Under the pieces are notes generated by a model. It saw only the letters and a list, made by a program, of their open reading frames with translations, was not told the origin of the DNA and did no database searches. Below, in pieces: positions 27,707-37,842 of a DNA stretch of 64,000 bases (its first letter is position 1; each line of letters opens with the position of its first letter). The stretch is from Corynebacterium sp. p3-SID1145 (GTDB lineage Bacteria; Actinomycetota; Actinomycetes; Mycobacteriales; Mycobacteriaceae): assembly GCA_025144245.1 (NCBI GenBank), contig JALXXC010000004.1, forward strand, positions 62,001-126,000, given 5' to 3'. A program made the position numbers and the translations under genes.

Positions 27707-29059
27707 GTGACTAATGTGAATCCTGGTAATCGTGACCCGCGTAACGGCCGCTTCGGCGGCATCCGCAAGCTCTTCGGCCGAGACAAGAGCGAGGACCTGC
27801 TGCAGGACCGCGAGGACCTCGCGGACGACCTTGAACGAGATGACCTGGCTCAAGATGACCTCGTGGAGGACAACCGCGTGAAGCGGTCCCCGGCACAGGA
27901 CCACGCGGCCGACCGCTACGAGACCGCCGGCGACGGCTCTTTCGACGAGGCGCTCGACGAGTACTACGACGCCCGTGACCAGTACGACCCACGTGAGGAG
28001 CGCGCCGCTCGCGAGGCCGCCGAGCACAAAACCGTCGAACGTGAAACCGTCGCGCGCGAGCCTGTGGCCCGCGGCAAGCACCACCGTCGCGAAGAGGTTG
28101 ACTCTGACAGCTACGGCTACACCCACGGCCACAAAGAAGCAGCGGGCAGCACTGCCGCGACGATGGGGGCCGAAATCGGTGACTACGTCGATGGCGACAA
28201 TAACTACGGGTACACCTCTAAGGAAGCCGTCTACGACGACCGCGCCGATTACGACAACTATGACGACGAGCTCGCGGACTCCGTCGAGGCCGACCGTGCC
28301 GGCCGTGCAGACCGCGCAGACCGCGATGACCGCGACGACCGCACAGTCGCCGCGCCGGTCACCCGCACCGCGACAGCCGGCACCGGCTCGAGCACCGCGG
28401 CAGCCGCAGGTGGCGTGCCTAAGCGCGGACTGGCGATGATCCTCATTGCGGTGGGGCTGCTGCTGGCGTTGTGGGCTGTGTACGCGCTGACCAAGGGCGG
28501 TGCTGATCACCAGGCTGCTAATGACCCGGCGGGCCAGTCGGTGCAGAATCAGAATGACCCGAACGTGCAGGGTCAGAACGGCGCGGGTCAGAACCCGAAC
28601 GACCCGAACGCGCAGGGCCAGAACGCGCAAGGCCAAAACGGCGCGGGCCAGAACCCGAACGACCCGAACGCGCAGAACCGCCAGCCGGGCCAGGGTGGCA
28701 CGCAGGGCAACGGCGCCGCCCCGGTGGGTGCGAACAACCCGATGACGGCTGAGAACGAGACGGTGAACATCTACAACAACTCGGCGATGCAGGACTTCGC
28801 TAACCGCGTGGCCGCCCAGGCCAACGAGAAGGGCATGAAGGTCGGCGAGGTCGGCAATATTCCTGGCGAGAGTGCGATCTTCGAGCAGAACACCGTTCTC
28901 TACGACCCGGCAACCCCGGGTGCGGAGGACCGTGCACGCGAGCTGGCAGACAAGGTTGGCGGCATCGCACTCGCCAACGACGACCGCATCCCCGCCGAGG
29001 CCAAAAAGCCCGGTTCCCTGACGCTGGTGCTGGCGGAGAACCGAGAGGTAGCTCTCTAG
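27707..29059 (+). CDS. LytR C-terminal-domain membrane protein
   Basis: A ~450-residue protein. The N-terminal ~240 residues are very acidic and charged and probably cytoplasmic; one membrane helix (GLAMILIAVGLLLALWAVYAL) follows, then a Gln/Asn/Gly/Pro repeat linker (28555-28680) and a C-terminal LytR_C domain (ETVNIYNNSAMQDFANRVA, VLYDPATPGAEDRARELA, LTLVLAENREVAL). LytR_C domains occur with envelope-glycopolymer ligases, so a role at the cell wall is likely. I start at GTG 27707 with AGGG ahead; the frame extends to 27683. Confidence 0.85.
   Translation: MTNVNPGNRDPRNGRFGGIRKLFGRDKSEDLLQDREDLADDLERDDLAQDDLVEDNRVKRSPAQDHAADRYETAGDGSFDEALDEYYDARDQYDPREERAAREAAEHKTVERETVAREPVARGKHHRREEVDSDSYGYTHGHKEAAGSTAATMGAEIGDYVDGDNNYGYTSKEAVYDDRADYDNYDDELADSVEADRAGRADRADRDDRDDRTVAAPVTRTATAGTGSSTAAAAGGVPKRGLAMILIAVGLLLALWAVYALTKGGADHQAANDPAGQSVQNQNDPNVQGQNGAGQNPNDPNAQGQNAQGQNGAGQNPNDPNAQNRQPGQGGTQGNGAAPVGANNPMTAENETVNIYNNSAMQDFANRVAAQANEKGMKVGEVGNIPGESAIFEQNTVLYDPATPGAEDRARELADKVGGIALANDDRIPAEAKKPGSLTLVLAENREVAL
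28555..28680 (+). repeat. In-frame repeat in the LytR_C linker
   Basis: Two long copies encoding QNGAGQNPNDPNAQ with shorter AQGQ copies between, inside the linker between the membrane helix and the LytR_C domain. It varies the spacer through the wall. Confidence 0.8.
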
Positions 29060-29119
29060 ACGGCAGCCTAGGCTGGCCAGGCCAGCCGGAAGGAGAGGCC
29101 GAGCCTGAAATTAAACCCC

Positions 29120-29155
29120 GGACCGCCCCCGCAGAAACTTGCGCGGGGGCGGTCC
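29120..29155 (+). terminator. Stem-loop after the LytR_C gene
   Basis: Perfect 13-bp GC-rich stem (GGACCGCCCCCGC / GCGGGGGCGGTCC) with a 10-base loop. There is no T-run on the plus strand, so termination efficiency is uncertain. Confidence 0.65.
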
Positions 29156-29173
29156 ATGCCGTATTCAGAAGGA

Positions 29174-30331
29174 ATGACTGAGCCAGCAAACCAGGCCGTG
29201 ATGGACCCGTTCCGGGACTTCGCCCGTTCGTCGGGTCCGAGCTTGGGCGTTGAGTGGGAAATCGCGCTCGTCGATCCAGAGACGGGGGATTTGGTGCCGC
29301 GCGCCGCGGAGGTCATCGAGGCGGTTGAGCAGCGGTGGCCGGAGACGCACCTGGAAAAGGAATTCCTGAAGAACACCATCGAGCTGGTCACGCCGGTGTG
29401 CGGCACGACAGCGGAAGCGATGGAGTACCTGCGGGCCACGAAGGACAAAATCCAGCAAGTGGCCGACGAGAAGAACCTGCAGTTGTGGGCGGGTGGCGGC
29501 CACCCCTTCGCGGATTTCCGCACGCAGCCGGTGGGGGACAAGCCGACCTACACGGAGATCATTAACCGCACGCAGTACTGGGGCAAGCAGATGCTGCTGT
29601 GGGGCACGCACGTACACGTGGGTATCCGGCACGAGGACCGCGTGTGGCCGATCATCAACGCGGTGATGACGAAATACCCGCACCTGCTGGCTATTTCCGC
29701 CTCAAGCCCGGCGTGGGAGGGCCTGGACACGGGCTACGCGTCGAACCGCACGATGCTTTACCAGCAGCTCCCCACCGCGGGCATGCCGTACCAGTTCGGT
29801 AGCTGGCAGGAGTGGGTGGAGTTCATGCGCGACCAGACGAAGTCCGGTGTTACGTCGCACACCGGCAGCATGCATTTCGACGTCCGCCCCGCCGCCAAGT
29901 GGGGCACCGTCGAGGTGCGTATTTCGGATGCGGCGACGAACCTGGAGGAGCTCGCCGCGGTCGTGGCGCTCACGCACTGCCTGGTCGTGCACTACGACGA
30001 GATGATCGACCGGGGAGAGGAACTGCCCACCTTGCAGCCGTGGCATGTGGCGGAGAACAAGTGGCGCGGTGCCCGGTACGGTCTTGAGGCCGAGGTGATC
30101 ACCAGCAGGGACACAGATGAGCGTCTCGTCACGGATGAACTGGTGGACATGGTGGAGGAGCTGGGGCCCGTCGCAAAGCGTCTCGGCTGTGTCGACGAGC
30201 TGAACCTCGTGCTCAAGATTGTGGAAAATGGCGCGGCCTACCAGCGTCAACGCGAGGTGTACGAGCGGACGGGCACGTGGCGCGGGGCCGTGGACCAGGC
30301 GGTTGCGGAGCTTCGCGCCGGGCACCCCTAA
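29174..30331 (+). CDS. YbdK-type carboxylate-amine ligase (glutamate-cysteine ligase 2 family)
   Basis: A 385-residue ATP-dependent ligase. Marks: [18 protein letters not shown] at the N-terminus, [46 protein letters not shown], and [19 protein letters not shown] 29174 follows AGAAGGA. E. coli YbdK has weak glutamate-cysteine ligase activity; actinobacteria use mycothiol, so the natural substrate here is unclear. Stand-alone gene, convergent with mnhG. Confidence 0.92.
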   Translation: MTEPANQAVMDPFRDFARSSGPSLGVEWEIALVDPETGDLVPRAAEVIEAVEQRWPETHLEKEFLKNTIELVTPVCGTTAEAMEYLRATKDKIQQVADEKNLQLWAGGGHPFADFRTQPVGDKPTYTEIINRTQYWGKQMLLWGTHVHVGIRHEDRVWPIINAVMTKYPHLLAISASSPAWEGLDTGYASNRTMLYQQLPTAGMPYQFGSWQEWVEFMRDQTKSGVTSHTGSMHFDVRPAAKWGTVEVRISDAATNLEELAAVVALTHCLVVHYDEMIDRGEELPTLQPWHVAENKWRGARYGLEAEVITSRDTDERLVTDELVDMVEELGPVAKRLGCVDELNLVLKIVENGAAYQRQREVYERTGTWRGAVDQAVAELRAGHP

Positions 30332-30367
30332 AGCCCTGGCCCCGCAACCCAGCTCAGAAACCCGGTG

Positions 30368-30748
30368 TTAGATCCTGCGCTGCAGGTCCCCGGGGTGCTC
30401 GTTGATCGCAATGTCGTCCTCGTCGCCGTAGAGGCCTTCACGGCGGGAGACGCGGCCGAGTCGCTGTGCGGTGACCGGGTTTGTCATCAGGGCGAAGAGG
30501 ACGAGCAGGAAGAGCATGCCCACGTCGCCGCGCTGGCCGACGTCGAAATGCTCGGAGCCGGTGAGTCGGAAGATCACGCCGAGAATGACCATGATCAGGC
30601 CGACGGTTTGCGGCTTGGTCACGGCGTGGATGCGGGCGAGCGTCGTGCGGAAGCGCGTGATGCCCACGGACGCGAAGAAGACCTGCAGCGCGCCGATGAC
30701 GATGAAGATCAGCGACAGCACGTCGGAGATGAATTCCCAGGTCAGCAT
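30368..30748 (-). CDS. mnhG: Mrp antiporter subunit G
   Basis: A 126-residue subunit with three membrane helices and the MnhG pattern (LIFIVIGALQVFFASVGITRF, ARIHAVTKPQTVGLIMVILGV, LFLLVLFALMTNPVTAQRLGR). Last gene of the Mrp operon; ATG 30748 is 2 bases after the mnhF stop. The long frame to 30955 is only an upstream extension. Part of the multisubunit Na+(K+)/H+ antiporter. Confidence 0.93.
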   Translation of the reverse strand: MLTWEFISDVLSLIFIVIGALQVFFASVGITRFRTTLARIHAVTKPQTVGLIMVILGVIFRLTGSEHFDVGQRGDVGMLFLLVLFALMTNPVTAQRLGRVSRREGLYGDEDDIAINEHPGDLQRRI

Positions 30749-30750
30749 CC

Positions 30751-31029
30751 CTACAGTGCACCATCCCTCTTGCGGAAACGGGCGACGGACAGCGAGCCGA
30801 TGAAGCCGAGCATGGCCACTACCACCATCGCGTTGACCACGGTGGTGTCCAGCGTCCAGCAGATATAGGTAGCCAGGGCGCACTGGATGGAGGCGACGAC
30901 ACCGTCCATGGCCACGACACGGTCCAGCGAATTCGGCCCGGTGATCAGCCGCCATGTGGTGATGAAAAACCCGGCGGCCAGCAGCACCGCCGCCACCGCG
31001 AGCACAGAATTGTAAATCGCGTCATCCAT
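30751..31029 (-). CDS. mnhF: Mrp antiporter subunit F
   Basis: A 92-residue subunit with three helices. The core RLITGPNSLDRVVAMDGVVA is typical of MnhF. I start at ATG 31029 (MDDAIYN), which overlaps the mnhE stop by 8 bases. Confidence 0.92.
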   Translation of the reverse strand: MDDAIYNSVLAVAAVLLAAGFFITTWRLITGPNSLDRVVAMDGVVASIQCALATYICWTLDTTVVNAMVVVAMLGFIGSLSVARFRKRDGAL

Positions 31030-31600
31030 GTTTCTGGGCCTTTCTCTTCTCAAAAATAGCGATCATCGAGCGCTCAAGCTTATCGACGTCCGCCAGCGCC
31101 TTCTCCACATCCTTCTGCGTCCCCGCGGACAGAACGTGGATGGTCCAGGTGCGGTTCGCTAGATCGATGTCGGTGACACAGCCGCCGGGCTGGAGGTTGT
31201 AGGCGCAGGTGGCGAAGTACAGCGCCAGCTCGGAGTTGAGCCGCATCGGGACTTTGAAGATCGCGCTTTTGGGCGGGTCCGCCGGGCGCACCGCCAGCCA
31301 AGAGACCTGGACGGCGGCGACCAGCAGTTCGACGACCCACCTGACCAGGAACACGATCAGTTTGGGGATGTTCACGCTCACGCCGCCGGAGGGCAGTTTC
31401 GGCAGCGGCAGCAGCATGGTGATGACCATGCCCAAAGCGATGCCGGCAAAAACGTTGCCCCAGGTGAGCTCCCCCATGAGGAGCGCCCACATGAGCGTCA
31501 TCCAGAAAATGAACCAGGGGCGGAAGCGGGCCGAGAAGTCCCGGAGGAAGGAGCGCTTCGGGTGCTTGCGCTGGGCGGGTGTGGAGGTCGTCGGGCTCAT
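31022..31600 (-). CDS. mnhE: Mrp antiporter subunit E
   Basis: A 192-residue subunit with N-terminal helices (FIFWMTLMWALLMGELTWGNVFAGIALGMVI) and a soluble tail containing ELALYFATCAYNLQPGGCVTDID, which is the MnhE signature. Overlaps mnhD by 4 bases and mnhF by 8. Confidence 0.92.
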   Translation of the reverse strand: MSPTTSTPAQRKHPKRSFLRDFSARFRPWFIFWMTLMWALLMGELTWGNVFAGIALGMVITMLLPLPKLPSGGVSVNIPKLIVFLVRWVVELLVAAVQVSWLAVRPADPPKSAIFKVPMRLNSELALYFATCAYNLQPGGCVTDIDLANRTWTIHVLSAGTQKDVEKALADVDKLERSMIAIFEKRKAQKHG

Positions 31601-33402
31601 CGTGCGGCCTCCCCGGGGGTTTCGTCAGCGGGCTCGGGCACGGGCACCGTCGTCACGCCAGCGCTTGGTTCCTCAATGTCGTGGATGCGGTTGGTCAGGG
31701 AGTCGGAGTCGTTGACACGTGTGCCGTCGTCACGTGTGCTCTTGTCGAGGGTGCGGGAGGGGTTGGACCAGTCGCTTCCCAGCACGGCTGTGCGGTAGAG
31801 CGCGGTGTCCAGCACGGAGTCGGCGGCGCGGCCGGTGATGGCGGAGATGGGGCCGGCGAGGAACGTGATAGCGACGGACGCGGCGACGAGCGTGGCGGTC
31901 GATGCGACCATGCCGGCAGGAACGCGGCCCGCGTCCTGGCTGTCCTCGAGGGCGACGGTGTCGGAAATATCGCCGAGAGGGCTAACGCGGACGGAGACTA
32001 CATTGCCTTCGGGGGCATCGGAACGGTCACGGAGGAACGCCTTGGACCAGACGATCATCATGGCGTACAGGGTGAGCAGCGACGTCACCACGGCACCGAT
32101 GATGAGGACCCAGGAACGCCAGGACCCCTCCTCGGCACCAGCCTGGATGAGCAGGACCTTGCCGATGAAACCGGAGAACGGCGGGATGCCGCCCAGGTTG
32201 AGCGCCGGAATGAAGTACAGCAGGGCGATCACGGGGGCGGTGTACAGCAGGGACCCCAAGCGGCGCAGCTGGGAGGAACCCATTTGGCGCTCGATGAGGC
32301 TGACAACCAGGAAAAGGGAGGTCTGCACCAGAATGTGGTGCACTGCGTAGAAAATCGCGCCGGACAACCCGTGCGCTGAGCCCAAGGCCACACCGAAGAT
32401 CATGTAGCCGATGTGGCTGACCAGGGTGAACGACAGAAGACGCTTGATGTCGTTTTGGGCGAGGGCACCCATCACGCCGACGACCATGGTGGCCAACGCA
32501 ACCCACATCAGCAGATGGCTCAGCGGGCCGTCGGGGAACATGGTCACGCGGACACGGATGATGGAGTACACACCGACCTTGGTGAGCAAGCCCGCGAACA
32601 CCGCGGTGACCAAGGAAGCGGCGGTGGGGTAGGAGTCCGGCAACCACGCGTCGAGGGGGAAGATCGCCGCTTTAATGCCGAAAGCGACGAGCAGGGTGGC
32701 GAAGATGGCGGTGCGGGTCCCGTCGGGAATCTCCTCCAGACGCATGCCGGCCTGCGCCATATTCACCGTGCCCACGGCGGCGTAGACCAGGCCGAGGGCG
32801 AAGATGAAGATCATCGACGACGCCATGGATACCATCACGTAACCGATGCCGGCACGCACCCGCTGCGGGGACGCGCCCATGGTGAGCAGGATGTAGGAGG
32901 CGACGAGGAAGATCTCGAAACCCACGTACAGGTTGAATAGGTCGCCCGCCAGGAACGACAAGTTCACGCCCATGGACAACAGCATGTAGATCGGCAGGAA
33001 GACATCGACCGGGTCGTTCTCGTTGCCGTCGCGGATACCCTGGCTGATCGCGAACCACATGACGCAGAACAGCACGATCGCCGACACGAACAGCATGATG
33101 CCGGAGAGGCGGTCGGCGACAAACGTGATGCCGACCGGGGCGTCCCACCCGCCCATCTGCAGCGTCTGGATGCCCGCGATGTCCGCCACCAGAATCATCG
33201 ACGCCGCGATCACCGCCAGCGCCAGGAAGGTGAAGAACGCGATGTTGCGCTGCAGCGGGCGGCGCTTTCCGGCGAGCAGGATCAGCGCGGCGGACAGCGC
33301 CGGCAACAGCACCGGCAGCGGAATCAGGTACGGCATCGCCGGCAGCAGGAACTCGACGTACGACTCGTAGAAGGTCGGGTCGGCGAAGGTGGGGTTATTC
33401 AT
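31597..33402 (-). CDS. mnhD: Mrp antiporter subunit D
   Basis: A 601-residue proton-translocating subunit related to NADH dehydrogenase NuoM/N, with about 14 membrane helices. Visible marks are LFNLYVGFEIFLVASYILLT, FPLDAWLPDSYPTAASLVTA and KRLLSFTLVSHIGYM. It has a ~100-residue polar C-terminal tail, longer than many relatives. Overlaps mnhC by 8 bases. Confidence 0.95.
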   Translation of the reverse strand: MNNPTFADPTFYESYVEFLLPAMPYLIPLPVLLPALSAALILLAGKRRPLQRNIAFFTFLALAVIAASMILVADIAGIQTLQMGGWDAPVGITFVADRLSGIMLFVSAIVLFCVMWFAISQGIRDGNENDPVDVFLPIYMLLSMGVNLSFLAGDLFNLYVGFEIFLVASYILLTMGASPQRVRAGIGYVMVSMASSMIFIFALGLVYAAVGTVNMAQAGMRLEEIPDGTRTAIFATLLVAFGIKAAIFPLDAWLPDSYPTAASLVTAVFAGLLTKVGVYSIIRVRVTMFPDGPLSHLLMWVALATMVVGVMGALAQNDIKRLLSFTLVSHIGYMIFGVALGSAHGLSGAIFYAVHHILVQTSLFLVVSLIERQMGSSQLRRLGSLLYTAPVIALLYFIPALNLGGIPPFSGFIGKVLLIQAGAEEGSWRSWVLIIGAVVTSLLTLYAMMIVWSKAFLRDRSDAPEGNVVSVRVSPLGDISDTVALEDSQDAGRVPAGMVASTATLVAASVAITFLAGPISAITGRAADSVLDTALYRTAVLGSDWSNPSRTLDKSTRDDGTRVNDSDSLTNRIHDIEEPSAGVTTVPVPEPADETPGEAAR

Positions 33403-33883
33403 CGTCGCCCTCCTTCAAGGGGTCTTCGAAGGAGCGGGGCCCGAAAGCGTCGCCGCCGCTGCGCAAACGACCGGTCTCCGGGTCGTCGGAAGCGTCCGCG
33501 TCCGGGGCCGCCGAAGGGGTGGCCGGACGCGCGGCGATGGCCTGGTCCTCCGCGTCATGCTCGATCACGTCGTCGGTGCGGTAGCGGTACTGCCTGTACA
33601 GCAGTGCCAGGATGAACGACACCATCGCCATCGCGATCACGATCGCGGTGAGGATCATCGCCTGCGCCAGCGGGTCGGCTGATTGGTCGGTGGACATGGA
33701 GTCGCGGTCCAGGATCGGCGGGGCACCGGCCTGCCCGCCGGACTGCAGCAGCAAGAGGTTCGCGCCGTTGCCGATCAGCATCACGCCGAGCAGCATGCGC
33801 GTCATTGCTCGGTCCAGCATCAGGTATACGCCCGCCGCGATCAGCACGCCGGAGGCGATGAGCAAGAACAAATTCGCTTCCAT
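33395..33883 (-). CDS. mnhC: Mrp antiporter subunit C
   Basis: A 162-residue NuoK-like subunit: three helices (LIASGVLIAAGVYLML, MLLGVMLIGNGANLLLL, AMILTAIVIAMAMVSFIL). A polar C-terminal extension of ~60 residues follows. Its start overlaps the mnhA stop by one base. Confidence 0.94.
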   Translation of the reverse strand: MEANLFLLIASGVLIAAGVYLMLDRAMTRMLLGVMLIGNGANLLLLQSGGQAGAPPILDRDSMSTDQSADPLAQAMILTAIVIAMAMVSFILALLYRQYRYRTDDVIEHDAEDQAIAARPATPSAAPDADASDDPETGRLRSGGDAFGPRSFEDPLKEGDDE

Positions 33884-36800
33884 TACTGCACCTCCCCAGT
33901 TCGAGTTGTCGAGATTCCGCGTTCAGCTTGGGCACGCTTATCGACGTCTCGCCTTCTCCCCCGCAGCCGCGCCCCCGCCCGCTGCTTCTCCCGGGCCCGC
34001 TTGCGCTCCTCGTTCTTCCGCTGCAGGGCACGGGCACGGTCGCGTGCACGCTCCTTGCGCTCGTCCTCCTCGCGGTCGATCTGGCCGCCGAGTGAGGTGA
34101 GAATGTGCATGACCAGGCCGACGACGATGGTGTAGACACCGGCGTCGAAAAGTAGTGCGGAAGGAACCGTGACAGGCCCGATGAGCGGAAGTTCCGGCTC
34201 GATGTAGCCGCTGGTCAGCGGCGGGTGGCCGAGGAACATCGGGGCGACGGCGGCCGCGCCGGAGAGCAGCAGGCCGGTGCCGAGAAGTTTCGACGGGTCC
34301 ACCGGCAGCGCCTCTTCGAGCTCGTCGCGGCCGCCGGCGAGGTAGCGCAGCGTGAGCGCCAGACCCATCACCAGGCCGCCGGCGAAACCTCCGCCGGGAG
34401 CGTTGTGGCCGGAGAAAAAGAAATACGCGGACAGCAGCACCATCGCGGGGAAGAGGAGACGGGTGACCACGTCGACCATGATCGAGCGGTTCTGGGCCTT
34501 CTCGCCTTCCACACCGGCGGCGAGCCAGCGCGGGCGGCGCGTGGACAGCGTCGGACGGCGTGAATCGCGCGTGAAGGACCGCGTCCGGTAAATCAAACTG
34601 GCCACGCCCGTCGCCGCGATGACCAGCACGCAGATCTCGCCCAGGGTGTCCGCCGCGCGCAGGTCCACGAGCAGCACGTTGACGGTGTTGCGCCCGTGGC
34701 CGATCTCGTAGGCCAGGTCGGGCATGAGCACCGAGATTGGCTCGGCCACCCGCGCTGACATCGCCGCCATGGCCACCACCACGACCGAAAGGCCGGTGCC
34801 CACCGACAGCCATGCGCGCAGGCGGTTGTCCGCGTCCTTCTTCACATCCACCTCAGTGGGCAGCTTGCGCAGGACCAGCATGAACACGACCATCACGAGC
34901 GTCTCCACCAGCACTTGCGTCAGCGCCAGATCCGGGGCACCGTGCAGCGCGAAGATCAGCGCCGAAGCGTAGCCGGTGAGCCCCACCAGGATCACAATGG
35001 ACAAACGGTTGCGGATCATCGTCGCGGCGACCGCGCAGCTGATCATCACCATCACGGTCATGCCCTGCCACGGAGTGTCCCACAGGATCATGTGGGTGTC
35101 GGCCGTCTCGCCGAACACCAGCGCCGCCAGCGGCACCACCATCAGCACGCTGAAGATCACAGCCAGGTTGATGGTCAACGAACCGCGCTGCGTCGACGCC
35201 GTCAAACGCAGCGACGCCTGCCGCAGCACCTTCAGCATGTTGTCCCACAGCGCATCCGCGTCGCCCAACGCAGGCCTTTCAAACTGAGCCTTCTTCACCA
35301 GTGCGCGCTGCCAGAACATCACGGCACCGGCCGCGATGATCACCGCACTCAGTGCCAGTGGCACCGTGAAGCCGTGCCACAAGGCCAAGTCCTGGTGCTC
35401 CGTGTCCGGGAAGCGCACGTCGAGGTACTCGTTGATCAGGGATGACAACGGCTGCGGCACCGCACCGAACACCACGGTGAGCAGAACCAGGAGTCCAGGG
35501 GGAGCCCACTGCAGGAATTCGATGGGTTCCATGTCGCGGACGGCGGGGGACGTGCCGTCGATAAGCTCGGCGCTCATCTCGTCCTCCCGCTTGCGCGCGA
35601 ACGCGCCCCACAGGAAACGCAGCGAATACGCCATCGTCAACACGGAACCGAGTATGAAGCCGACGAGCAGAATATTGCGCGGCATGCCCACCAGCAGCTC
35701 CTCGTGGAGCGCGGCCTCGAGCGCCGCTTCCTTAGCCACGAAACCCCACAGCGGTGGAATGCCCGCCATCGACGCCGCCGCGATCGTGGCCAACCCCGCG
35801 AGCAGCGGTTCCTTACGGCCCAGACCGGACAATTCGCGGATATCGCGCGTGCCCGACGTGTGGTCGATCGCGCCCACAATCATGAACAACGCCGCCTTGA
35901 AAAGCGAATGCGCGAACACCAGCGCCAGCCCCGCCAGCGTCGCCTCGCGCGAACCGACACCCACCACCGCCGTCATGAATCCCAGCTGCGACACCGTGCC
36001 GTACGCCAAAATCAGCTTCAAATCCCGCTGCTTCAACGCCATCCAGCCACCCAGCAGCATCGTGAACACGCCCGCAGGCAACACCACCACGTGCCACATG
36101 CTTATCGACGCAAAATCCGGCGCCAACCGCCCCACCACATAGATTCCCGCCTTCACCATCGCCGCCGAGTGCAGGTACGCCGACACCGGAGTCGGCGCCG
36201 CCATCGCGCCCGGCAACCAGAAGTGGAATGGCGCCTGCGCAGACTTCGTCAACGCGCCGAGCAGGATCAGGACCACCGCCGCCGTGATCCCCGGAATGTG
36301 CTCCAGATCCGTCATCCCGGCAATCTGCGAGAGCTTCCACACACCCGTCTGCGTGCCGAAGAGAATGATCCCCACCAGCATCGCCAGCCCACCGAACGTG
36401 GTGACCAGCAGCGCCTGCGTCGCCGCCCTCCTCGACGACGCACGCTCCCCGTAATACGAGACCAGCAGATACGACAGCACCGAGGTGATCTCCCAGAAGA
36501 TGTACATCATCAGCAGGTTGTCGGAGATCACCAGTCCGTACATCGCCATCGCGAACATGGTCAGCTCCGCACCGAAAATGCTCAGCCGCCGCGGATTCGA
36601 GTCGAAATACCCCCAGCAGTACAACAGCACCAGCGCCCCGACACCGAGAATGATCAGGCCGAACAGCCCCGCATAAGCATCGAGCCGGAACTCAATATTC
36701 AGGTGCATCCCCGGCATCCACGGATACGCCGCCAGGATCTCCCCGCCGTTGTGGAACGTCCCGCTCGCGAACTGGAATAACAGCCAACCGAACCCGGCTC

Positions 36801-36903
36801 CCGGCACCAGCGCCAACAGGCCGAAAGCAGGCCTACCGAACGAGCGCAGCAGAATCGGCGCCGCCGCTGTCGCTGCGATCAGCGCGAAAAGCAGGGTGAT
36901 CAC
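33883..36903 (-). CDS. mnhA: Mrp antiporter subunit A/B fusion
   Basis: A 1006-residue subunit: an N-terminal NuoL-like proton channel (WEITSVLSYLLVSYYGERASSRRAA split over the helix, KSAQAPFHFWLPGAMAAPTPVSAYLHSA) followed by an MnhB-type domain (APGGGFAGGLVMGLALTLRYLAGG) and a basic tail. Fusion of A and B is usual in actinobacteria. First gene of the operon. GTG 36903 with GGGAGGG 11 bases before it is preferred over the extension to 36996. Confidence 0.95.
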   Translation of the reverse strand: MITLLFALIAATAAAPILLRSFGRPAFGLLALVPGAGFGWLLFQFASGTFHNGGEILAAYPWMPGMHLNIEFRLDAYAGLFGLIILGVGALVLLYCWGYFDSNPRRLSIFGAELTMFAMAMYGLVISDNLLMMYIFWEITSVLSYLLVSYYGERASSRRAATQALLVTTFGGLAMLVGIILFGTQTGVWKLSQIAGMTDLEHIPGITAAVVLILLGALTKSAQAPFHFWLPGAMAAPTPVSAYLHSAAMVKAGIYVVGRLAPDFASISMWHVVVLPAGVFTMLLGGWMALKQRDLKLILAYGTVSQLGFMTAVVGVGSREATLAGLALVFAHSLFKAALFMIVGAIDHTSGTRDIRELSGLGRKEPLLAGLATIAAASMAGIPPLWGFVAKEAALEAALHEELLVGMPRNILLVGFILGSVLTMAYSLRFLWGAFARKREDEMSAELIDGTSPAVRDMEPIEFLQWAPPGLLVLLTVVFGAVPQPLSSLINEYLDVRFPDTEHQDLALWHGFTVPLALSAVIIAAGAVMFWQRALVKKAQFERPALGDADALWDNMLKVLRQASLRLTASTQRGSLTINLAVIFSVLMVVPLAALVFGETADTHMILWDTPWQGMTVMVMISCAVAATMIRNRLSIVILVGLTGYASALIFALHGAPDLALTQVLVETLVMVVFMLVLRKLPTEVDVKKDADNRLRAWLSVGTGLSVVVVAMAAMSARVAEPISVLMPDLAYEIGHGRNTVNVLLVDLRAADTLGEICVLVIAATGVASLIYRTRSFTRDSRRPTLSTRRPRWLAAGVEGEKAQNRSIMVDVVTRLLFPAMVLLSAYFFFSGHNAPGGGFAGGLVMGLALTLRYLAGGRDELEEALPVDPSKLLGTGLLLSGAAAVAPMFLGHPPLTSGYIEPELPLIGPVTVPSALLFDAGVYTIVVGLVMHILTSLGGQIDREEDERKERARDRARALQRKNEERKRAREKQRAGARLRGRRRDVDKRAQAERGISTTRTGEVQ

Positions 36904-37146
36904 GGTGTCACGGCCCTCCCAAGTTCGTGTCCGACAGGGGTCAAAAAGTGCGCTGGCCCAACAGTGGAGCCAACAGCGCGCAGGCGAGTAAAACACCCTG
37001 CCAACTTGGGAAAACTACGTAAAACCAAATCAAAAAGGCGCGTCATCGCTGGCGCGGCCAACGTGTAGCAGTCTACCTATAAGGATTGAGCGGGGGAGGG
37101 TTGCATGCGGTGTCCGTGCGTTCCTGCGGGGAGAGTGCCTAGCCTC

Positions 37147-37743
37147 CTAGCCGTAGATCCGCTGGGCTCCCGACGCCATCGCCGCGGCGATCGAGGACTC
37201 GCTCGTCGCACCGAAACCAACAGCCCACGCCGTGTTGCGCTCATTGATCTGGTGAGCCACCTTGATTGCCGTGAAAGTGGCTTCATGCAGCTGGAACTGG
37301 TGGAACTCGAGGATCTCGACGTAGCGTCCCTCCTCCGCCAACATCGCGCTGAACGCGTGCGCCGGGCCCGAGGCAGTGATCTCATGGCGGGTGGTCTGCG
37401 GCGGGAACGTCTTCGACGTGCGCGTCAGGACTGCCGAGTAGGTGGTGTAGCACCAGTGGTCGTGGCTGGAGCGGATATCGGAGAACTTGACGGTCGGGCT
37501 CGGGGCATACGTGGCGCTGAACAATGCCCAGCTCATACCCATCGCCTCGGCGCGCAATTCCCGCGGCAGGCGGCACGGGGAGTCGAAGCGGCGCTGGAAC
37601 GGGTCAAGCTGCTCGCGCTGCGGCTGCTGCTGGGGTGCCTGCTGCGGAGTGTGCTGGGAAGTCTCTTGCGGAGTCGGGGTGAAGCCGGTGGAGCGGGTCT
37701 GATTCTGGGTACGGGAAGTGTGCTGAGTCGAGGTGTAAGACAC
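37147..37743 (-). CDS. Stand-alone LeuA allosteric-domain protein
   Basis: A 198-residue protein with a Gln/Pro/Thr-rich first ~50 residues, then a domain resembling the C-terminal regulatory (LeuA dimer) domain of 2-isopropylmalate synthase: HEITASGPAHAFSAMLAE, VEILEFHQFQLHEATFTAIK, NTAWAVGFGATSESSIAAAM, which align with the GNGPxxA, V-x-I-x-x-Y-x-x-H and VWGVGI-x-x-x-x-x-ASLKA blocks of LeuA. The catalytic TIM barrel is absent. GTG 37743 has AAGGA 11 bases before it. A leucine-rich leader peptide lies upstream at 37843-37923, so expression is probably tied to leucine supply. Likely a leucine-binding regulator or a partner of LeuA; that is inference. Confidence 0.7.
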   Translation of the reverse strand: MSYTSTQHTSRTQNQTRSTGFTPTPQETSQHTPQQAPQQQPQREQLDPFQRRFDSPCRLPRELRAEAMGMSWALFSATYAPSPTVKFSDIRSSHDHWCYTTYSAVLTRTSKTFPPQTTRHEITASGPAHAFSAMLAEEGRYVEILEFHQFQLHEATFTAIKVAHQINERNTAWAVGFGATSESSIAAAMASGAQRIYG

Positions 37744-37787
37744 GGTCGATGTCCTTCTACGTTTCGCGGTGAGTGTGTTGGGGTGTA

Positions 37788-37842
37788 CCGACTCGCTGTA
37801 CTGGGTGGTTAACGACCACTACCCCACACCGCGGGGAGTCGG
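37788..37842 (-). promoter_or_regulatory. Attenuator-like stem structure
   Basis: On the minus-strand transcript, between the leader stop codon and the main gene, are an outer stem CCGACTC/GAGTCGG (37788-37794 / 37836-37842), an inner GTGGT/ACCAC hairpin (37805-37819) and a CCCC/GGGG pairing (37822-37825 / 37833-37836). GGTGTGGGG can also pair with the CCCCAACAC that follows. Alternative pairings suit transcription attenuation, though no clear T-run is present. Confidence 0.5.

Noticed and set aside
28555..28680. Tandem repeat as a CRISPR or non-coding array
   Set aside because: The repeats are in frame within the LytR_C gene and encode a Gln/Asn-rich linker; no spacers.
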